From an uncultured Burkholderiales bacterium (GTDB lineage Bacteria > Pseudomonadota > Gammaproteobacteria > Burkholderiales > Burkholderiaceae_A): a DNA stretch of 64,000 bases. Below, piece by piece: positions 19,149 to 29,748 of this stretch. A program made the translations under genes and the position numbers. The stretch is from assembly GCA_937864175.1 (NCBI GenBank), contig CALMJH010000041.1:1-64000 (forward strand), in the 5' to 3' direction. Below the pieces are notes generated by a model. The model saw nothing but the letters and a program-made list of their open reading frames with translations, was not told the origin of the DNA and ran no database searches. Position 1 is the stretch's first letter. Each line of letters begins with the position of its first letter.

Positions 19149-19751
19149 CTATGACGACCAGAGACCCAGGTCACGGCCCTGCGCGATCAGGGCGGCAAAG
19201 GCCCGGCCCCGATGACTGCGGGCATTTTTCTGGTCGGCCGACATCTGGGCAGCGGTCTGCCCCAGTTCGGGGTCCAGAAATAGCGGGTCGTAGCCAAAGC
19301 CCTGCTCGCCGCAGAGAGACTGGGCAATCTGACCATGCCAGCGGCCCACTGCGAGCAGTGGGTCGGGGTCCTGCGCATGGCGCACAAAGACCAGGCAGCA
19401 GACGAAGTGGGCCGACCGATCGGTCGCTCCACCCAATGCATCAAGCAGCCCCTGGCAGCCGTGGGCCTTTAGAAAGCGGGCCGACTCAACACCCGGCCGC
19501 CCACCCAAGGCAGAGACCACCAAGCCAGAGTCATCGGCCAGGGCCGGCAGACCAGTCTGCTCGGCCGCATGCCGCGCCTTGCGAAGTCCGTTTTCGATGA
19601 AGGTCTTAAAGGGCTCATCGGTGGCCGAGACGCCAAGGTCGGACTGTGCGGTCAGCCGCAGACCTCTGAGTCCACTGCCCGCCAACAACGCCGAAAATTC
19701 CTGGGCCTTGCCGACATTGCCAGAGGCCAGGACCCAGTGCAGACCCACCAC
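19149..19751 (-). CDS. rdgB: XTP/dITP pyrophosphatase RdgB (HAM1 family)
   Basis: A house-cleaning enzyme that hydrolyses ITP, dITP and XTP to prevent their incorporation into nucleic acids. The 200-residue protein has the N-terminal WVLASGNVGKAQEFSALL motif, the ALADDSGLVVSALGGRPGVESARF block and the GYDPLFLDPELG segment near residue 155, all HAM1 hallmarks. It lies 2 nt after rph, so the genes are co-transcribed. Confidence 0.95.
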   Translation of the reverse strand: MVGLHWVLASGNVGKAQEFSALLAGSGLRGLRLTAQSDLGVSATDEPFKTFIENGLRKARHAAEQTGLPALADDSGLVVSALGGRPGVESARFLKAHGCQGLLDALGGATDRSAHFVCCLVFVRHAQDPDPLLAVGRWHGQIAQSLCGEQGFGYDPLFLDPELGQTAAQMSADQKNARSHRGRAFAALIAQGRDLGLWSS

Positions 19752-19753
19752 GG

Positions 19754-20554
19754 CTAGACGGCCGCCTGGAGCTGGTCCGGATGGGTCATGAGCTGCTGCT
19801 GGAGGTCGTGCAACTGCCGCAGACCAATCTCTCCCAGGGCCAGCATCTGGTCGAGTTCAGCCCGGCTAAATGCGGCGCCCTCTGCCGTGCCCTGAATTTC
19901 GATAAGGCCTCCCGAGGCCGTCATGGCCAGGTTGAGGTCGGTGTCGCAGCTCGAGTCCTCGTTGTAGTCCAAGTCGAGCAGGCCCTGCCCCTGGACCAGC
20001 CCAACCGAGACCGCTGCGACACGGTCGCGCAGCGCTGCGCGAAGTCGACTGGCCTGCTGCTCATCGGTCTGGCGAGAGGCCATGGTCTGCAGGGCATCAA
20101 AGACCGCCAGGCAGGCTCCCGTGACACTGGCTGTGCGCGTGCCACCATCGGCCTGCAAGACATCGCAATCCACCGTGATGGTGCGCTCGCCCAAGGCCTG
20201 CAGGTCGACCACAGCCCGCAGGCAGCGGCCAATGAGACGCTGTATCTCCATGGTGCGGCCGCCCTGCTTGCCCTTGGCCGCCTCGCGGTCGCTGCGGGTA
20301 TGGGTCGACCGCGGCAGCATGCCGTATTCGGCCGTCACCCAGCCGTGCCCGCGTCCCTTTAAAAAACCCGGCACACGGTCTTCGATGGAGGCACAGCAGA
20401 GGACCTTGGTGCGACCAAAACTGACCAGCACAGAGCCTTCGGCATGACAGGTGTAGCGGCGGTGAAGGGACACCCGACGCATCTGTTGGGCACTGCGAGC
20501 GGTGTTGGCCTCATCGCCAGCTGTTCGAGCCAGGGGTTTGGTCGACTGATCCAA
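19754..20554 (-). CDS. rph: ribonuclease PH
   Basis: A phosphate-dependent 3'-5' exoribonuclease that trims tRNA 3' ends. The frame is open far upstream, but the protein should start at the TTG at 20554, read as [17 protein letters not shown] lies six bases upstream, giving 266 residues. The RPH blocks [18 protein letters not shown] and [19 protein letters not shown] are intact, as is [15 protein letters not shown]. An ATG start further upstream would read through the antisense of yicC and is rejected. The divergent yicC starts 40 nt away. Confidence 0.95.
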   Translation of the reverse strand: MDQSTKPLARTAGDEANTARSAQQMRRVSLHRRYTCHAEGSVLVSFGRTKVLCCASIEDRVPGFLKGRGHGWVTAEYGMLPRSTHTRSDREAAKGKQGGRTMEIQRLIGRCLRAVVDLQALGERTITVDCDVLQADGGTRTASVTGACLAVFDALQTMASRQTDEQQASRLRAALRDRVAAVSVGLVQGQGLLDLDYNEDSSCDTDLNLAMTASGGLIEIQGTAEGAAFSRAELDQMLALGEIGLRQLHDLQQQLMTHPDQLQAAV

Positions 20555-20594
20555 GCGGTTCTCCTTGAGTTGTAGCCCGTACAATACCTGCACC

Positions 20595-22095
<1,501 letters not shown>

Positions 22096-22117
22096 CCCCA
22101 ACCGGAGCACCTGCCAC

Positions 22118-22324
22118 ATGGCCCGTATCACCGTCGAAGACTGCCTGCATCAAATCAACAACCGTTTTGAACTGGCCCTGGCCGCCACCTACCGCGCCCG
22201 CCAACTGGCCCAGGGTGCTACACCCAAGGTGCCCGACCACAAAGACAAGCCCACCGTCACCGCCCTTCGTGAAGTGGCCGCGGGCCAGGTGGGTCGTGAA
22301 ATGCTGCGCAAGGTGCCCATCTAA
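22118..22324 (+). CDS. rpoZ: RNA polymerase omega subunit
   Basis: The 68-residue omega subunit assists RNA polymerase assembly and contributes to a ppGpp-binding site. The ATG at 22118 begins [20 protein letters not shown], the conserved start; an in-frame upstream start at 22049 lies inside gmk and is not used. CCGGAGC is a few bases upstream. The [15 protein letters not shown] segment is also typical. spoT follows 14 nt later. Confidence 0.96.
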   Translation: MARITVEDCLHQINNRFELALAATYRARQLAQGATPKVPDHKDKPTVTALREVAAGQVGREMLRKVPI

Positions 22325-22338
22325 GCAAGACCCCACCC

Positions 22339-24639
22339 ATGGGCGACCATTCAATTCGTTCGCCTGTCGTGATTTCCCCGCGCGACCTCCTCGCGCGGGC
22401 GGCCTACCTGAGTCGGGCCGACCTCAAACGCCTCACCGAGGCCTTTCACTTTAGCGATTCAGCCCACCTGGGTCAGACCAGGCAGTCGGGCGAGCCCTAC
22501 ATTACCCATCCCCTGGCGGTTGCCGAGGTCTGCACCGACTGGCACCTCGATGCAGATGCCCTGATGGCAGCCCTGCTCCACGACACCGTCGAAGACTGCG
22601 GCGTCAGCCACCAAGAGATCGCCGAGCGATTTGGCACCACCGTCTCGGCCCTGGTCGATGGCCTGACCAAGCTCGACCAGATTGAATTCAAAAACCGCGA
22701 ACAGGCCCAGGCCGAGAACTTTCGCAAGATGCTGTTGGCCATGTCCGACGATGTGCGGGTCATTCTGATTAAACTCGCCGACCGTCTTCACAACATGCGG
22801 ACTCTGGGCGGAGTCTCATCGATCAAGCGCCAGCGGGTGGCCCGAGAGACCCTGGACATCTATGCCCCCATCGCCCACCGGCTCGGCCTAAACGAGGTCT
22901 TTCGAGACTTCGAGGACCTCTGCTTTGCGGGCCTCTACCCCGACCGCTACCGGGTGCTCCACCAGGCCCTGCAGGCTGCACGTGGCAATCGCAGGGAGAT
23001 CGTGGGACGGCTCGAGCAGGCCATTCGAGAGCATCTGCCTAAGTTTCGGATCAAGGCCCAGGTCATGGGCCGCGAAAAGAGCCTCTTTTCCATCTACCTC
23101 AAGATGCGGGAGAAGCGACTCAGTTTTGCCGAGGTCTTAGACATCTACGGCTTTCGGATTCTGGTCGACAGCCCCTCGGACTGCTACTTGGCACTGGGCG
23201 CCCTGCATGCCCTCTACAAGCCGGCGCCGGGCAAGTTTAAGGACTACATTGCCTTGCCCAAATCCAACGGCTACCAGTCCCTGCATACCGTGGTGGTGGG
23301 GCCACAAGGAACGCCATTGGAATTTCAGATTCGCACGCACCAGATGCACCAGGTGGCCGAGGCCGGTGTGGCGGCCCACTGGCTCTACAAAGAACCTGGA
23401 AAGGCTGGTGCCACCTCTCCCCTTCAGCGCAAGGCCCACGAGTGGATGAAATCACTGCTCTCGGTCCAGAGCACCGACCCGGGCGACTTTCTTGAACACG
23501 TCAAGATCGACCTCTTCCCCGATGTGGTCTACCTCTTTACTCCAAAAGGCGAAATCAAGGAACTTCCCCGAGGGGCCACGCCAGTCGACTTCGCCTACAC
23601 CGTCCACTCCGACGTGGGCAACCGCTGCGTGGCAGCCCTGGTCAATGGACAGGCCAAGCCACTGGACACCGAGCTGCGCAACGGCGATGTCATTCGCATC
23701 GAGACGCGGCCAGAGGCCACCCCTCACCCAGGCTGGCTTGGTTTTGTCCGAACCGCCAAGGCCCGGGCCGAGATTCGACACAACCTTAAGACCAACACCC
23801 GCGAGCGTGCCGTGGGCTTTGGCAGACGGCTGTTGGACAATGCCCTGCGGGCCATTGGTGCAAGGGGGGTGGACGACGAACAGCTCAACTGGACGGGCCT
23901 CTTTCACGAGACCAGGGCCAGCGACAAAGACGGCATCTACGAATCCATCGGGCTGGGCCACACGCTGGCTCACGTTGCCGCCCGTCGCCTCATGCCCACC
24001 GAGGCCCTGGGGTCCTCGGCCAGCCCGCAGAACACCGAGACCACCACGGCAGGGAGCAGCCGGCGTCGACCGACCCTGAGCGACGCAGCCACCAAGGCCC
24101 TGGCCCTGTCCGAACAACACCTGACCCACCTGGCGGTGGGCATCACCATCAATGGTGCTGAGGGCACGGCCGTGCAGTATGCCCACTGCTGCTACCCCAT
24201 TGCGGGAGACAACGCGACGGGCTACATGCGCGGCGGAACCGGACTTCTGGTTCACCGGGCCAGCTGCCCGACCGCACGTCGCCAGCAGGACAAGGACCCA
24301 GGCCGCTGGGCTGAGATTAGCTGGGGAGACCCCCTCTACCGGGACTTTGAGACCCATCTGGACATCGAGGTCCACGACAGCCCAGGGGTGCTGGCAAAGG
24401 TGGCCTCGGCCATCTCAGCCAGTTCAGCCAACATCGTTGACATCAGCATCGAGCAGCACATTGCTGGCTTTGCCCGGATTCGGGTGGCCATTGAGGTGAA
24501 ACACCGTCAACACCTGGCCGATGTCCTGCGAAGGGTCCGACACAATGCGGTGGTCACCAAGGCCATACGGGTCACCCGCGCCAAGGCCGGTGACCCCATG
24601 GCGGCCCGATCAGCTGCCCGCAATCGTCATTCGATCTAA
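22339..24639 (+). CDS. spoT: bifunctional (p)ppGpp synthetase/hydrolase SpoT
   Basis: Makes and degrades the alarmone (p)ppGpp. The 766-residue protein has an intact HD hydrolase site (ALLHDTVEDC, His81-Asp82), a synthetase domain (FSIYLKMREKRLSF, then PKSNGYQSLHTVV), a TGS domain (YLFTPKGEIKELPRGATPVDFAY, around residue 400) and a C-terminal ACT domain. It is the hydrolase-competent Rel enzyme of the window, complementing relA at 27714-29744. Its 3' end overlaps the convergent pmbA by 30 nt. Confidence 0.96.
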   Translation: MGDHSIRSPVVISPRDLLARAAYLSRADLKRLTEAFHFSDSAHLGQTRQSGEPYITHPLAVAEVCTDWHLDADALMAALLHDTVEDCGVSHQEIAERFGTTVSALVDGLTKLDQIEFKNREQAQAENFRKMLLAMSDDVRVILIKLADRLHNMRTLGGVSSIKRQRVARETLDIYAPIAHRLGLNEVFRDFEDLCFAGLYPDRYRVLHQALQAARGNRREIVGRLEQAIREHLPKFRIKAQVMGREKSLFSIYLKMREKRLSFAEVLDIYGFRILVDSPSDCYLALGALHALYKPAPGKFKDYIALPKSNGYQSLHTVVVGPQGTPLEFQIRTHQMHQVAEAGVAAHWLYKEPGKAGATSPLQRKAHEWMKSLLSVQSTDPGDFLEHVKIDLFPDVVYLFTPKGEIKELPRGATPVDFAYTVHSDVGNRCVAALVNGQAKPLDTELRNGDVIRIETRPEATPHPGWLGFVRTAKARAEIRHNLKTNTRERAVGFGRRLLDNALRAIGARGVDDEQLNWTGLFHETRASDKDGIYESIGLGHTLAHVAARRLMPTEALGSSASPQNTETTTAGSSRRRPTLSDAATKALALSEQHLTHLAVGITINGAEGTAVQYAHCCYPIAGDNATGYMRGGTGLLVHRASCPTARRQQDKDPGRWAEISWGDPLYRDFETHLDIEVHDSPGVLAKVASAISASSANIVDISIEQHIAGFARIRVAIEVKHRQHLADVLRRVRHNAVVTKAIRVTRAKAGDPMAARSAARNRHSI

Positions 24640-25971
24640 CAAGATAGAGCCGGTGGTCTTGGTGCCACGGGTCATTTCGTCGCTGCCCACAGCCACCAAA
24701 CCGGCATACATGTCTTTGAGATTGCCCGCGATGGTGACCTCTTCGACTGGGTGGACGACCTCGCCATTTTCAACCCAATAGCCAAAAGCACCCCGAGAAT
24801 AATCCCCGGTGAGTCCATTGACTCCCTGGCCCATCACCTCAGTGACCAGCAGGCCTTTGTGCATGGTCTTGATGAGACGGTCGAGCGTATCGGTGGGACG
24901 CGTCTTGCGACTGGTCAGCCGCAGGTTGTGGGCGCCACCGGCATGTCCAGTGGGCTCCATCTGGAGTTTGCGGGCCGTGTACATCGAGAGAAAATAGCCC
25001 TGGACCACCCCCGCCTGCACCAGCTGACGCGCCTGAACCGCAATGCCCTCGTCGTCGAACGGCGCACTGCCGGCGGCTCCCGGAATAAAGGGGTCCTCAT
25101 GGATGTCGATGTGTTCGGGGAAGATGGCCTGGCCTTTTGCATCGAGCAGAAAGCTGGCCCGCCGATAGAGGGCAGACCCACTAAGGGCATGGACCAGCGA
25201 GCCCATGAGACCAACGGCCAGGGGTGCCTCGAAGATGACAGGCCATTGGCCGGTGGGAATTTTTTTGGCGCCAAGTCGAGACAGAGCACGGCGGGCCGCA
25301 TACTGGCCCACCGCCTCGGGACTGGCCAGCTCGGAGGGCTTTCGGCTAGTGGTGTACCAGTCGTCTCGCTGCATGGCCTGTCCCCTCTGGGCAATCGGGG
25401 CCACCGAGAGCCAATGCCGGCTATAGGGATAGCCACCCGCAAAGCCACGGGTATTGGCATTGAAGAACTGACCATGGCTAACAGAGACACTGGCCCCCTC
25501 GGAGTTTTGAATGAGTGGACTCACCGCCCGGGCAGCGGCCTCTGCACGTAGCGCAAGGTCTGAGGCCTGGTCTGCACGGATCGACCATGGATGAAAGAGG
25601 TCGAGGTTGGGCTTGGACTTCGGCTGGTATTTGGCCTCTGGCAGGCCCGAAAAAGGGTCCTCCGCGGTATGACTCGCGATGTCTAAGGCCCGCCGAACCG
25701 CCGCCTGCAGGGCCTGATCGGAGAGGTCGGAGGTGGTGGCATGACCGCGGCGCAGGCCCTTGTAGACCGAGACACCAGCACTGCGGTCACGAGTCTGTTC
25801 AATGGTCTCTAAGGACCCCATGCGCACGCTGACCGACAGGCCTGCATGCTCGGAGACCTCAGACGACGCATCTGTGGCCCCATGGGCCTGAGCCATGGCG
25901 AGCAGCTTGTGCGCGATTTCTGCAAGGCCTGGCTGGTCGTAGTAAAAAGGCGTTTGTTTGGTCTTTGTCAT
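24610..25971 (-). CDS. pmbA: metalloprotease PmbA (TldE)
   Basis: The TldE subunit, which with TldD forms a protease that processes modified peptides such as microcins and degrades some antitoxins. From the ATG at 25971 (MTKTKQTPFYY) the protein is 453 residues. The ATG at 26037 would lie inside mog. Conserved blocks include GFAGGYPYSRHWLS, DGEAIFP-like DAKGQAIFPEHIDIHEDPF and the terminal TSRKTRPTDTLDRLIKTMHKGLLV. tldD is not in the window. The start codon is 16 nt from the divergent mog start, and the end overlaps spoT. Confidence 0.93.
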   Translation of the reverse strand: MTKTKQTPFYYDQPGLAEIAHKLLAMAQAHGATDASSEVSEHAGLSVSVRMGSLETIEQTRDRSAGVSVYKGLRRGHATTSDLSDQALQAAVRRALDIASHTAEDPFSGLPEAKYQPKSKPNLDLFHPWSIRADQASDLALRAEAAARAVSPLIQNSEGASVSVSHGQFFNANTRGFAGGYPYSRHWLSVAPIAQRGQAMQRDDWYTTSRKPSELASPEAVGQYAARRALSRLGAKKIPTGQWPVIFEAPLAVGLMGSLVHALSGSALYRRASFLLDAKGQAIFPEHIDIHEDPFIPGAAGSAPFDDEGIAVQARQLVQAGVVQGYFLSMYTARKLQMEPTGHAGGAHNLRLTSRKTRPTDTLDRLIKTMHKGLLVTEVMGQGVNGLTGDYSRGAFGYWVENGEVVHPVEEVTIAGNLKDMYAGLVAVGSDEMTRGTKTTGSILLDRMTIAGS

Positions 25972-25987
25972 AACTGGGAATAGTGCC

Positions 25988-26572
25988 ATGAACCCACACA
26001 GCAATACGCGAACCGCCCGCATCGGCATGGTCTCCATCAGCGACCGTGCGTCGGCCGGGGTCTACCAAGACGAGGGCCTGCCCGGTCTAAAGGACTGGCT
26101 CAGCCGAGCCATTACCACCCCCTGGCTGGCCATTGAGCGACTCATTCCCGACGACCAGTTCACCATCTCGCAGACGCTGGTGGACCTGGTAGACAAAGAG
26201 GCCTGTGACCTGGTGCTGACCACCGGTGGCACGGGCCCGGCCAGGCGCGATGTCACACCAGAGGCCACGCTAGCGGTCGCCGACAAAGAGTTACCCGGCT
26301 TTGCAGAGCAGATGCGTCAGATCTCGCTGCAGTTCGTACCGACTGCAATTCTGTCTCGACAGGTGGCGGTGGTGAGGGGCCAGGCCCTGATCATCAACCT
26401 ACCCGGCCGCCCAAAATCCATTCAAGAGACCCTCGAGGGGCTGCGCGGCCCAGACGGCCAGATGAAGGTACCGGGCATCTTCGCGGCCGTGCCCTATGGC
26501 CTAGAGCTGATTGGGGGGCCCAGCATTCACACCGATGAGTCGGTCTGCCGAGCCTTTCGCCCCAAGAAATAA
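25988..26572 (+). CDS. mog: molybdopterin adenylyltransferase (Mog/MoaB family)
   Basis: Adenylylates molybdopterin before molybdenum insertion. The 194-residue product starts at MNPHSNTRTARIGMVSISDRAS. It has the MoCF signature LVLTTGGTGPARRDVTPEA and LIINLPGRPKSIQETL. The ATG at 25988 is favoured over an in-frame start at 25958 that lies inside pmbA on the other strand. No other molybdenum cofactor gene is in the window. The last 46 nt overlap the convergent aminotransferase gene. Confidence 0.92.
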   Translation: MNPHSNTRTARIGMVSISDRASAGVYQDEGLPGLKDWLSRAITTPWLAIERLIPDDQFTISQTLVDLVDKEACDLVLTTGGTGPARRDVTPEATLAVADKELPGFAEQMRQISLQFVPTAILSRQVAVVRGQALIINLPGRPKSIQETLEGLRGPDGQMKVPGIFAAVPYGLELIGGPSIHTDESVCRAFRPKK

Positions 26573-27717
26573 CGCTCCAGACGATCGAGTCCCTCGGACA
26601 AGACCTCAATTGGCTTTGGAAACGAGACCCGCAGGTACCGTTCGGCCTGGTGATCGCTGAAGTCACGGCCCGGCGCCAGCAAGACCCCCAACTCGTCACA
26701 GGCCGTTAGACAGAGGTCGTAGCTGCTCTGGGTGAGAGCAGAAACATCACAGTAGGCATAGAAGGCTCCATCGGGTCGAGCGGGTACCAAGAAGCCCAGG
26801 GCCTCTAATCGCGGCAAGACAAAGGCAGCCTGGGCCGCATAGGCCTGCCGATAGGTCTCCACCACTGCCTGAGTCTCTGGCGTAAAGGCTGCCAGGGCGG
26901 CCTGCTGCGGCAGGCTGGCCGGCGAGATAAACCAGTTCTGTGCCAGACGCTCGACCACCTCGATGACCGCGGCTGGGGCCACCATCCAGCCAAGGCGCCA
27001 GCCCGTCATGGAATAGGTCTTGGAAAAGCTGTTGACCGAGATGAGGTGGTCGCCAAAGCTCAGCAGACTCTTGGGCTTGGCCTGGAAACAGAGCCGCAGG
27101 TAGATCTCGTCGGCAATGAACCAGCCGCCCTTCTCGCGGACCACCCGGTCGATGGCGCGGGCCTGCTCAAGTGGCAGCAGGCAGCCGGTGGGATTGGCCG
27201 GCGAGGCCAGCAGCAGGGCCTTGGTCCGTGGCCCCCAGGCGGCTGCGACCTGCTCGGCCGTTGGTGCGAAGTGGTGCTCGGGGCTCACCACCAGAGGCTT
27301 GGGCACTCCGCCCATGGCCAGGATGAACTGGCGGTTGCAGGGATAGCCTGGATCCGCGATGAGGACCTCGTCACCGGGATTGATCAGTGCCCCCATGATG
27401 AGCAACAGCGCAGCCGAGGCCCCGGCCGTCACGGCGATGCGGCCTGGGTCGATGGCCAGGCCATCACGGTCGGCATAGTCCTGTGCAATGGCCTGGCGCA
27501 GGGCCATAGACCCCAAGGCATCGGTGTAGTGCTGCCCCTGCTGAGCCAGTGCAGCCTGCGCAGCCCGGAGAATGGGTGCAGGCGTTGGGAAGTCGGGCTC
27601 CCCCACCACCATGCTCACAGTCTGAAGGCCCCGCGCCCGAACGGCATGGGCCCTGGCCAAGAGGGCCATGACATGAAAGGGGCGGGTCTGAAGGGCCCGA
27701 TCCGAGAGCGGGCTCAT
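26527..27717 (-). CDS. class I/II PLP-dependent aminotransferase
   Basis: A 396-residue fold-type I aminotransferase. It has GEPDFPTPAPI near residue 38, ASPANPTGCLLP, and the PLP-lysine motif SVNSFSKTYSMTGWRLGWM, followed by the C-terminal Arg region YLRVSFPKP. The subgroup resembles aspartate/alanine-type enzymes, but the amino acid substrate cannot be assigned from sequence alone. Its ATG overlaps the relA stop by 4 nt, making it the last gene of the long rimP-relA run. Its end overlaps mog. Confidence 0.88.
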   Translation of the reverse strand: MSPLSDRALQTRPFHVMALLARAHAVRARGLQTVSMVVGEPDFPTPAPILRAAQAALAQQGQHYTDALGSMALRQAIAQDYADRDGLAIDPGRIAVTAGASAALLLIMGALINPGDEVLIADPGYPCNRQFILAMGGVPKPLVVSPEHHFAPTAEQVAAAWGPRTKALLLASPANPTGCLLPLEQARAIDRVVREKGGWFIADEIYLRLCFQAKPKSLLSFGDHLISVNSFSKTYSMTGWRLGWMVAPAAVIEVVERLAQNWFISPASLPQQAALAAFTPETQAVVETYRQAYAAQAAFVLPRLEALGFLVPARPDGAFYAYCDVSALTQSSYDLCLTACDELGVLLAPGRDFSDHQAERYLRVSFPKPIEVLSEGLDRLERYFLGRKARQTDSSV

Positions 27718-29744
27718 TGGTCTCGGACCGCCAGACGAACGCCCGGAAGTCCCCGCAGGGCCGCCAGGCAGTGTTCAAGATGAGCCAGGTCCTGGACCTG
27801 GCAGTCAGCCGAGAGGCTCAGCAACTCACCCACCTGGTGGGTTCGCATCTGGCCCAGGCTGACCCGCTCTTTGATGAGCGTCTCGGTAAAGAGCCTCATG
27901 AAACCATCTCGACGATCGGCCTCGAGACGAATGTGTGCGGCATGGGTCGCGACCCCCGTTGGGCTTCCCCAGCTGGTCTCGATGACGCGATCGGGCTGGG
28001 CTGCCTGCAGGCCCGCCAGGGTCTTGCAGCTGGCCCGGTGCACGCTGACCCCACGTCCCTTGGTGACAAACCCCAGGATGGGATCTGGTGGCAGAGGATG
28101 GCAGCACTTGGCAAAGTGGGTGAGCATGCGGTCCACCCCCACCACCAAGACCTGCCCTTTGCTGGTGGTCGGTCGAACCCGTGAGACGCGGGCCAGCAAG
28201 GACTGCTCGAGCGCTTGGGCCTGCTCCTGAGACTCCGCCTGGGACAGCGGCGCCACGGCCGTTGATCCTGTCCCCTCTTGGGCCGCCGCGGCGGATTTTT
28301 CCTCGGCATCCAGGGCATTGAAATAGGCCCGAACCTTGGAGCGGGCCCGGTGGGTCTTCAGAACACCGAGCTCAGGCTGCAGCCAGTCCCGGCTGGGTGC
28401 CCCCTGCTTCACGGTCAACAGCTCGACCGTCTGGCCCGTCAGCAAAGGAGTCTGCAGTGTCACGATATGGCCGTTGACCTTGGCGCCCCGGCACCGATGA
28501 CCCAGTTCGGTATGCAGGGCATAGGCGAAGTCCAGGGCCGTGGCCCCGGCAGGCAGCTCAACAATGCGAGCCCGGGGCGTAAGGACATAGATTCGGTCTG
28601 ATGAGAGACGGACCTGACCCACTGCCTGGCCCCAGTCCAACATCTGCCGCAGCCACTGAATCTGGGCCTCGTGGCCAGAGGGGTCCCCACCAGCCTCTGC
28701 CTTGGAGCCCTTGGGCTTGGGGGCAGCCGACCCACCCGTCTCCTTGTAACGCCAATGGGCGGCAACGCCATACTCCGCCCGAAGGTGCATGTCATGGGTG
28801 CGGACCTGGACCTCAAAGGGACGGTCTTGGTCATCGAGCAAGACGGTGTGCAGCGACTGATAGCCGTTGGCCTTGGGCCTTACGATGTAGTCGTCGAACT
28901 CGTCGGTCATGGGTCGATAGGCCGCATGGAGTTGGGCCAGCACGTCGTAGCACTCTGCTTCGGTGCTGACCAGAATGCGAAAGGCCCGGAGGTCTCGCAG
29001 GCCATCAAAGGTCAGTTGTTTCTGACGCATCTTGTTGTAGATGCTGTAGAGGTGCTTGGGCCGGCCGGCCACCTCTGCGGTCAGACCCGCCTGGGCCATG
29101 AGTGCGCCAAGGTCCTGGATGGTATGGGACACAAAGGCCTCGCGCTCGACGCGCTTCTCGTCGAGCCAGCCCGCAATCTGCTTGTAGGTCTCAGGCTGGG
29201 TAAAACGAAAGGCCAGGTCCTCCATGGCCCACTTCAGCTGCCAGATGCCCAGGCGGTTGGCCAGCGGTGCCTGGACCAGCATGGTCTCCTGGCCCAAGGC
29301 ACGGGCCTCTTCGGACAGACCCTCCGGGGCGGGTCGCTGGTCGCGAAGCCTCTGGGCCATGTCTTCAAGACGAACCTGATGGACGGCCAGACGCGCAATG
29401 ACCACTCGGATGTCCTCGGAGAGGGCCAGAATCATGCGCCGAAGGGTCTCGACCTGGTCCTGCCGGCCAACCAGGCCTCGCATGGTCGCCAGCCGACCAA
29501 AGCCCTTGAGCAGGCCCACCAGGTCGTCTCCCCATCGGCTGATGAGGGCCGTCTCAGACGGGGCACTGCCAAGTACCGCTGGATAGAGCAGGCAGGCCGC
29601 CTGGGTGGTCTGGTCTAAGCCCAGCTGCGCGACCCACTGGGCAGCCCGGTCGGCTGCCAGAAACTCCTGCTCAGACGACCACCCTGCGCTGGCCCAGTCT
29701 TCTGCGGCCCGCCAGGCTTGAGCCCGTTGGAGCAAGTCTTGCAC
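27714..29744 (-). CDS. relA: RelA-type (p)ppGpp synthetase with degenerate hydrolase domain
   Basis: A ribosome-associated alarmone synthetase. The 676-residue product, starting at GTG 29744, has an intact synthetase domain (YSIYNKMRQKQLTF; RPKANGYQSLHTVLL), a TGS domain (IYVLTPRARIVELPAGATALDFAY) and a C-terminal ACT region. The HD hydrolase motif is gone: the aligned segment reads ACLLYPAVLGSAPS where SpoT has ALLHDTVEDC. It should therefore synthesise but not hydrolyse (p)ppGpp, the usual state of beta- and gammaproteobacterial RelA. It is 4 nt from gmhA and overlaps the aminotransferase. Confidence 0.93.
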   Translation of the reverse strand: MQDLLQRAQAWRAAEDWASAGWSSEQEFLAADRAAQWVAQLGLDQTTQAACLLYPAVLGSAPSETALISRWGDDLVGLLKGFGRLATMRGLVGRQDQVETLRRMILALSEDIRVVIARLAVHQVRLEDMAQRLRDQRPAPEGLSEEARALGQETMLVQAPLANRLGIWQLKWAMEDLAFRFTQPETYKQIAGWLDEKRVEREAFVSHTIQDLGALMAQAGLTAEVAGRPKHLYSIYNKMRQKQLTFDGLRDLRAFRILVSTEAECYDVLAQLHAAYRPMTDEFDDYIVRPKANGYQSLHTVLLDDQDRPFEVQVRTHDMHLRAEYGVAAHWRYKETGGSAAPKPKGSKAEAGGDPSGHEAQIQWLRQMLDWGQAVGQVRLSSDRIYVLTPRARIVELPAGATALDFAYALHTELGHRCRGAKVNGHIVTLQTPLLTGQTVELLTVKQGAPSRDWLQPELGVLKTHRARSKVRAYFNALDAEEKSAAAAQEGTGSTAVAPLSQAESQEQAQALEQSLLARVSRVRPTTSKGQVLVVGVDRMLTHFAKCCHPLPPDPILGFVTKGRGVSVHRASCKTLAGLQAAQPDRVIETSWGSPTGVATHAAHIRLEADRRDGFMRLFTETLIKERVSLGQMRTHQVGELLSLSADCQVQDLAHLEHCLAALRGLPGVRLAVRDQ

Positions 29745-29748
29745 GGGA

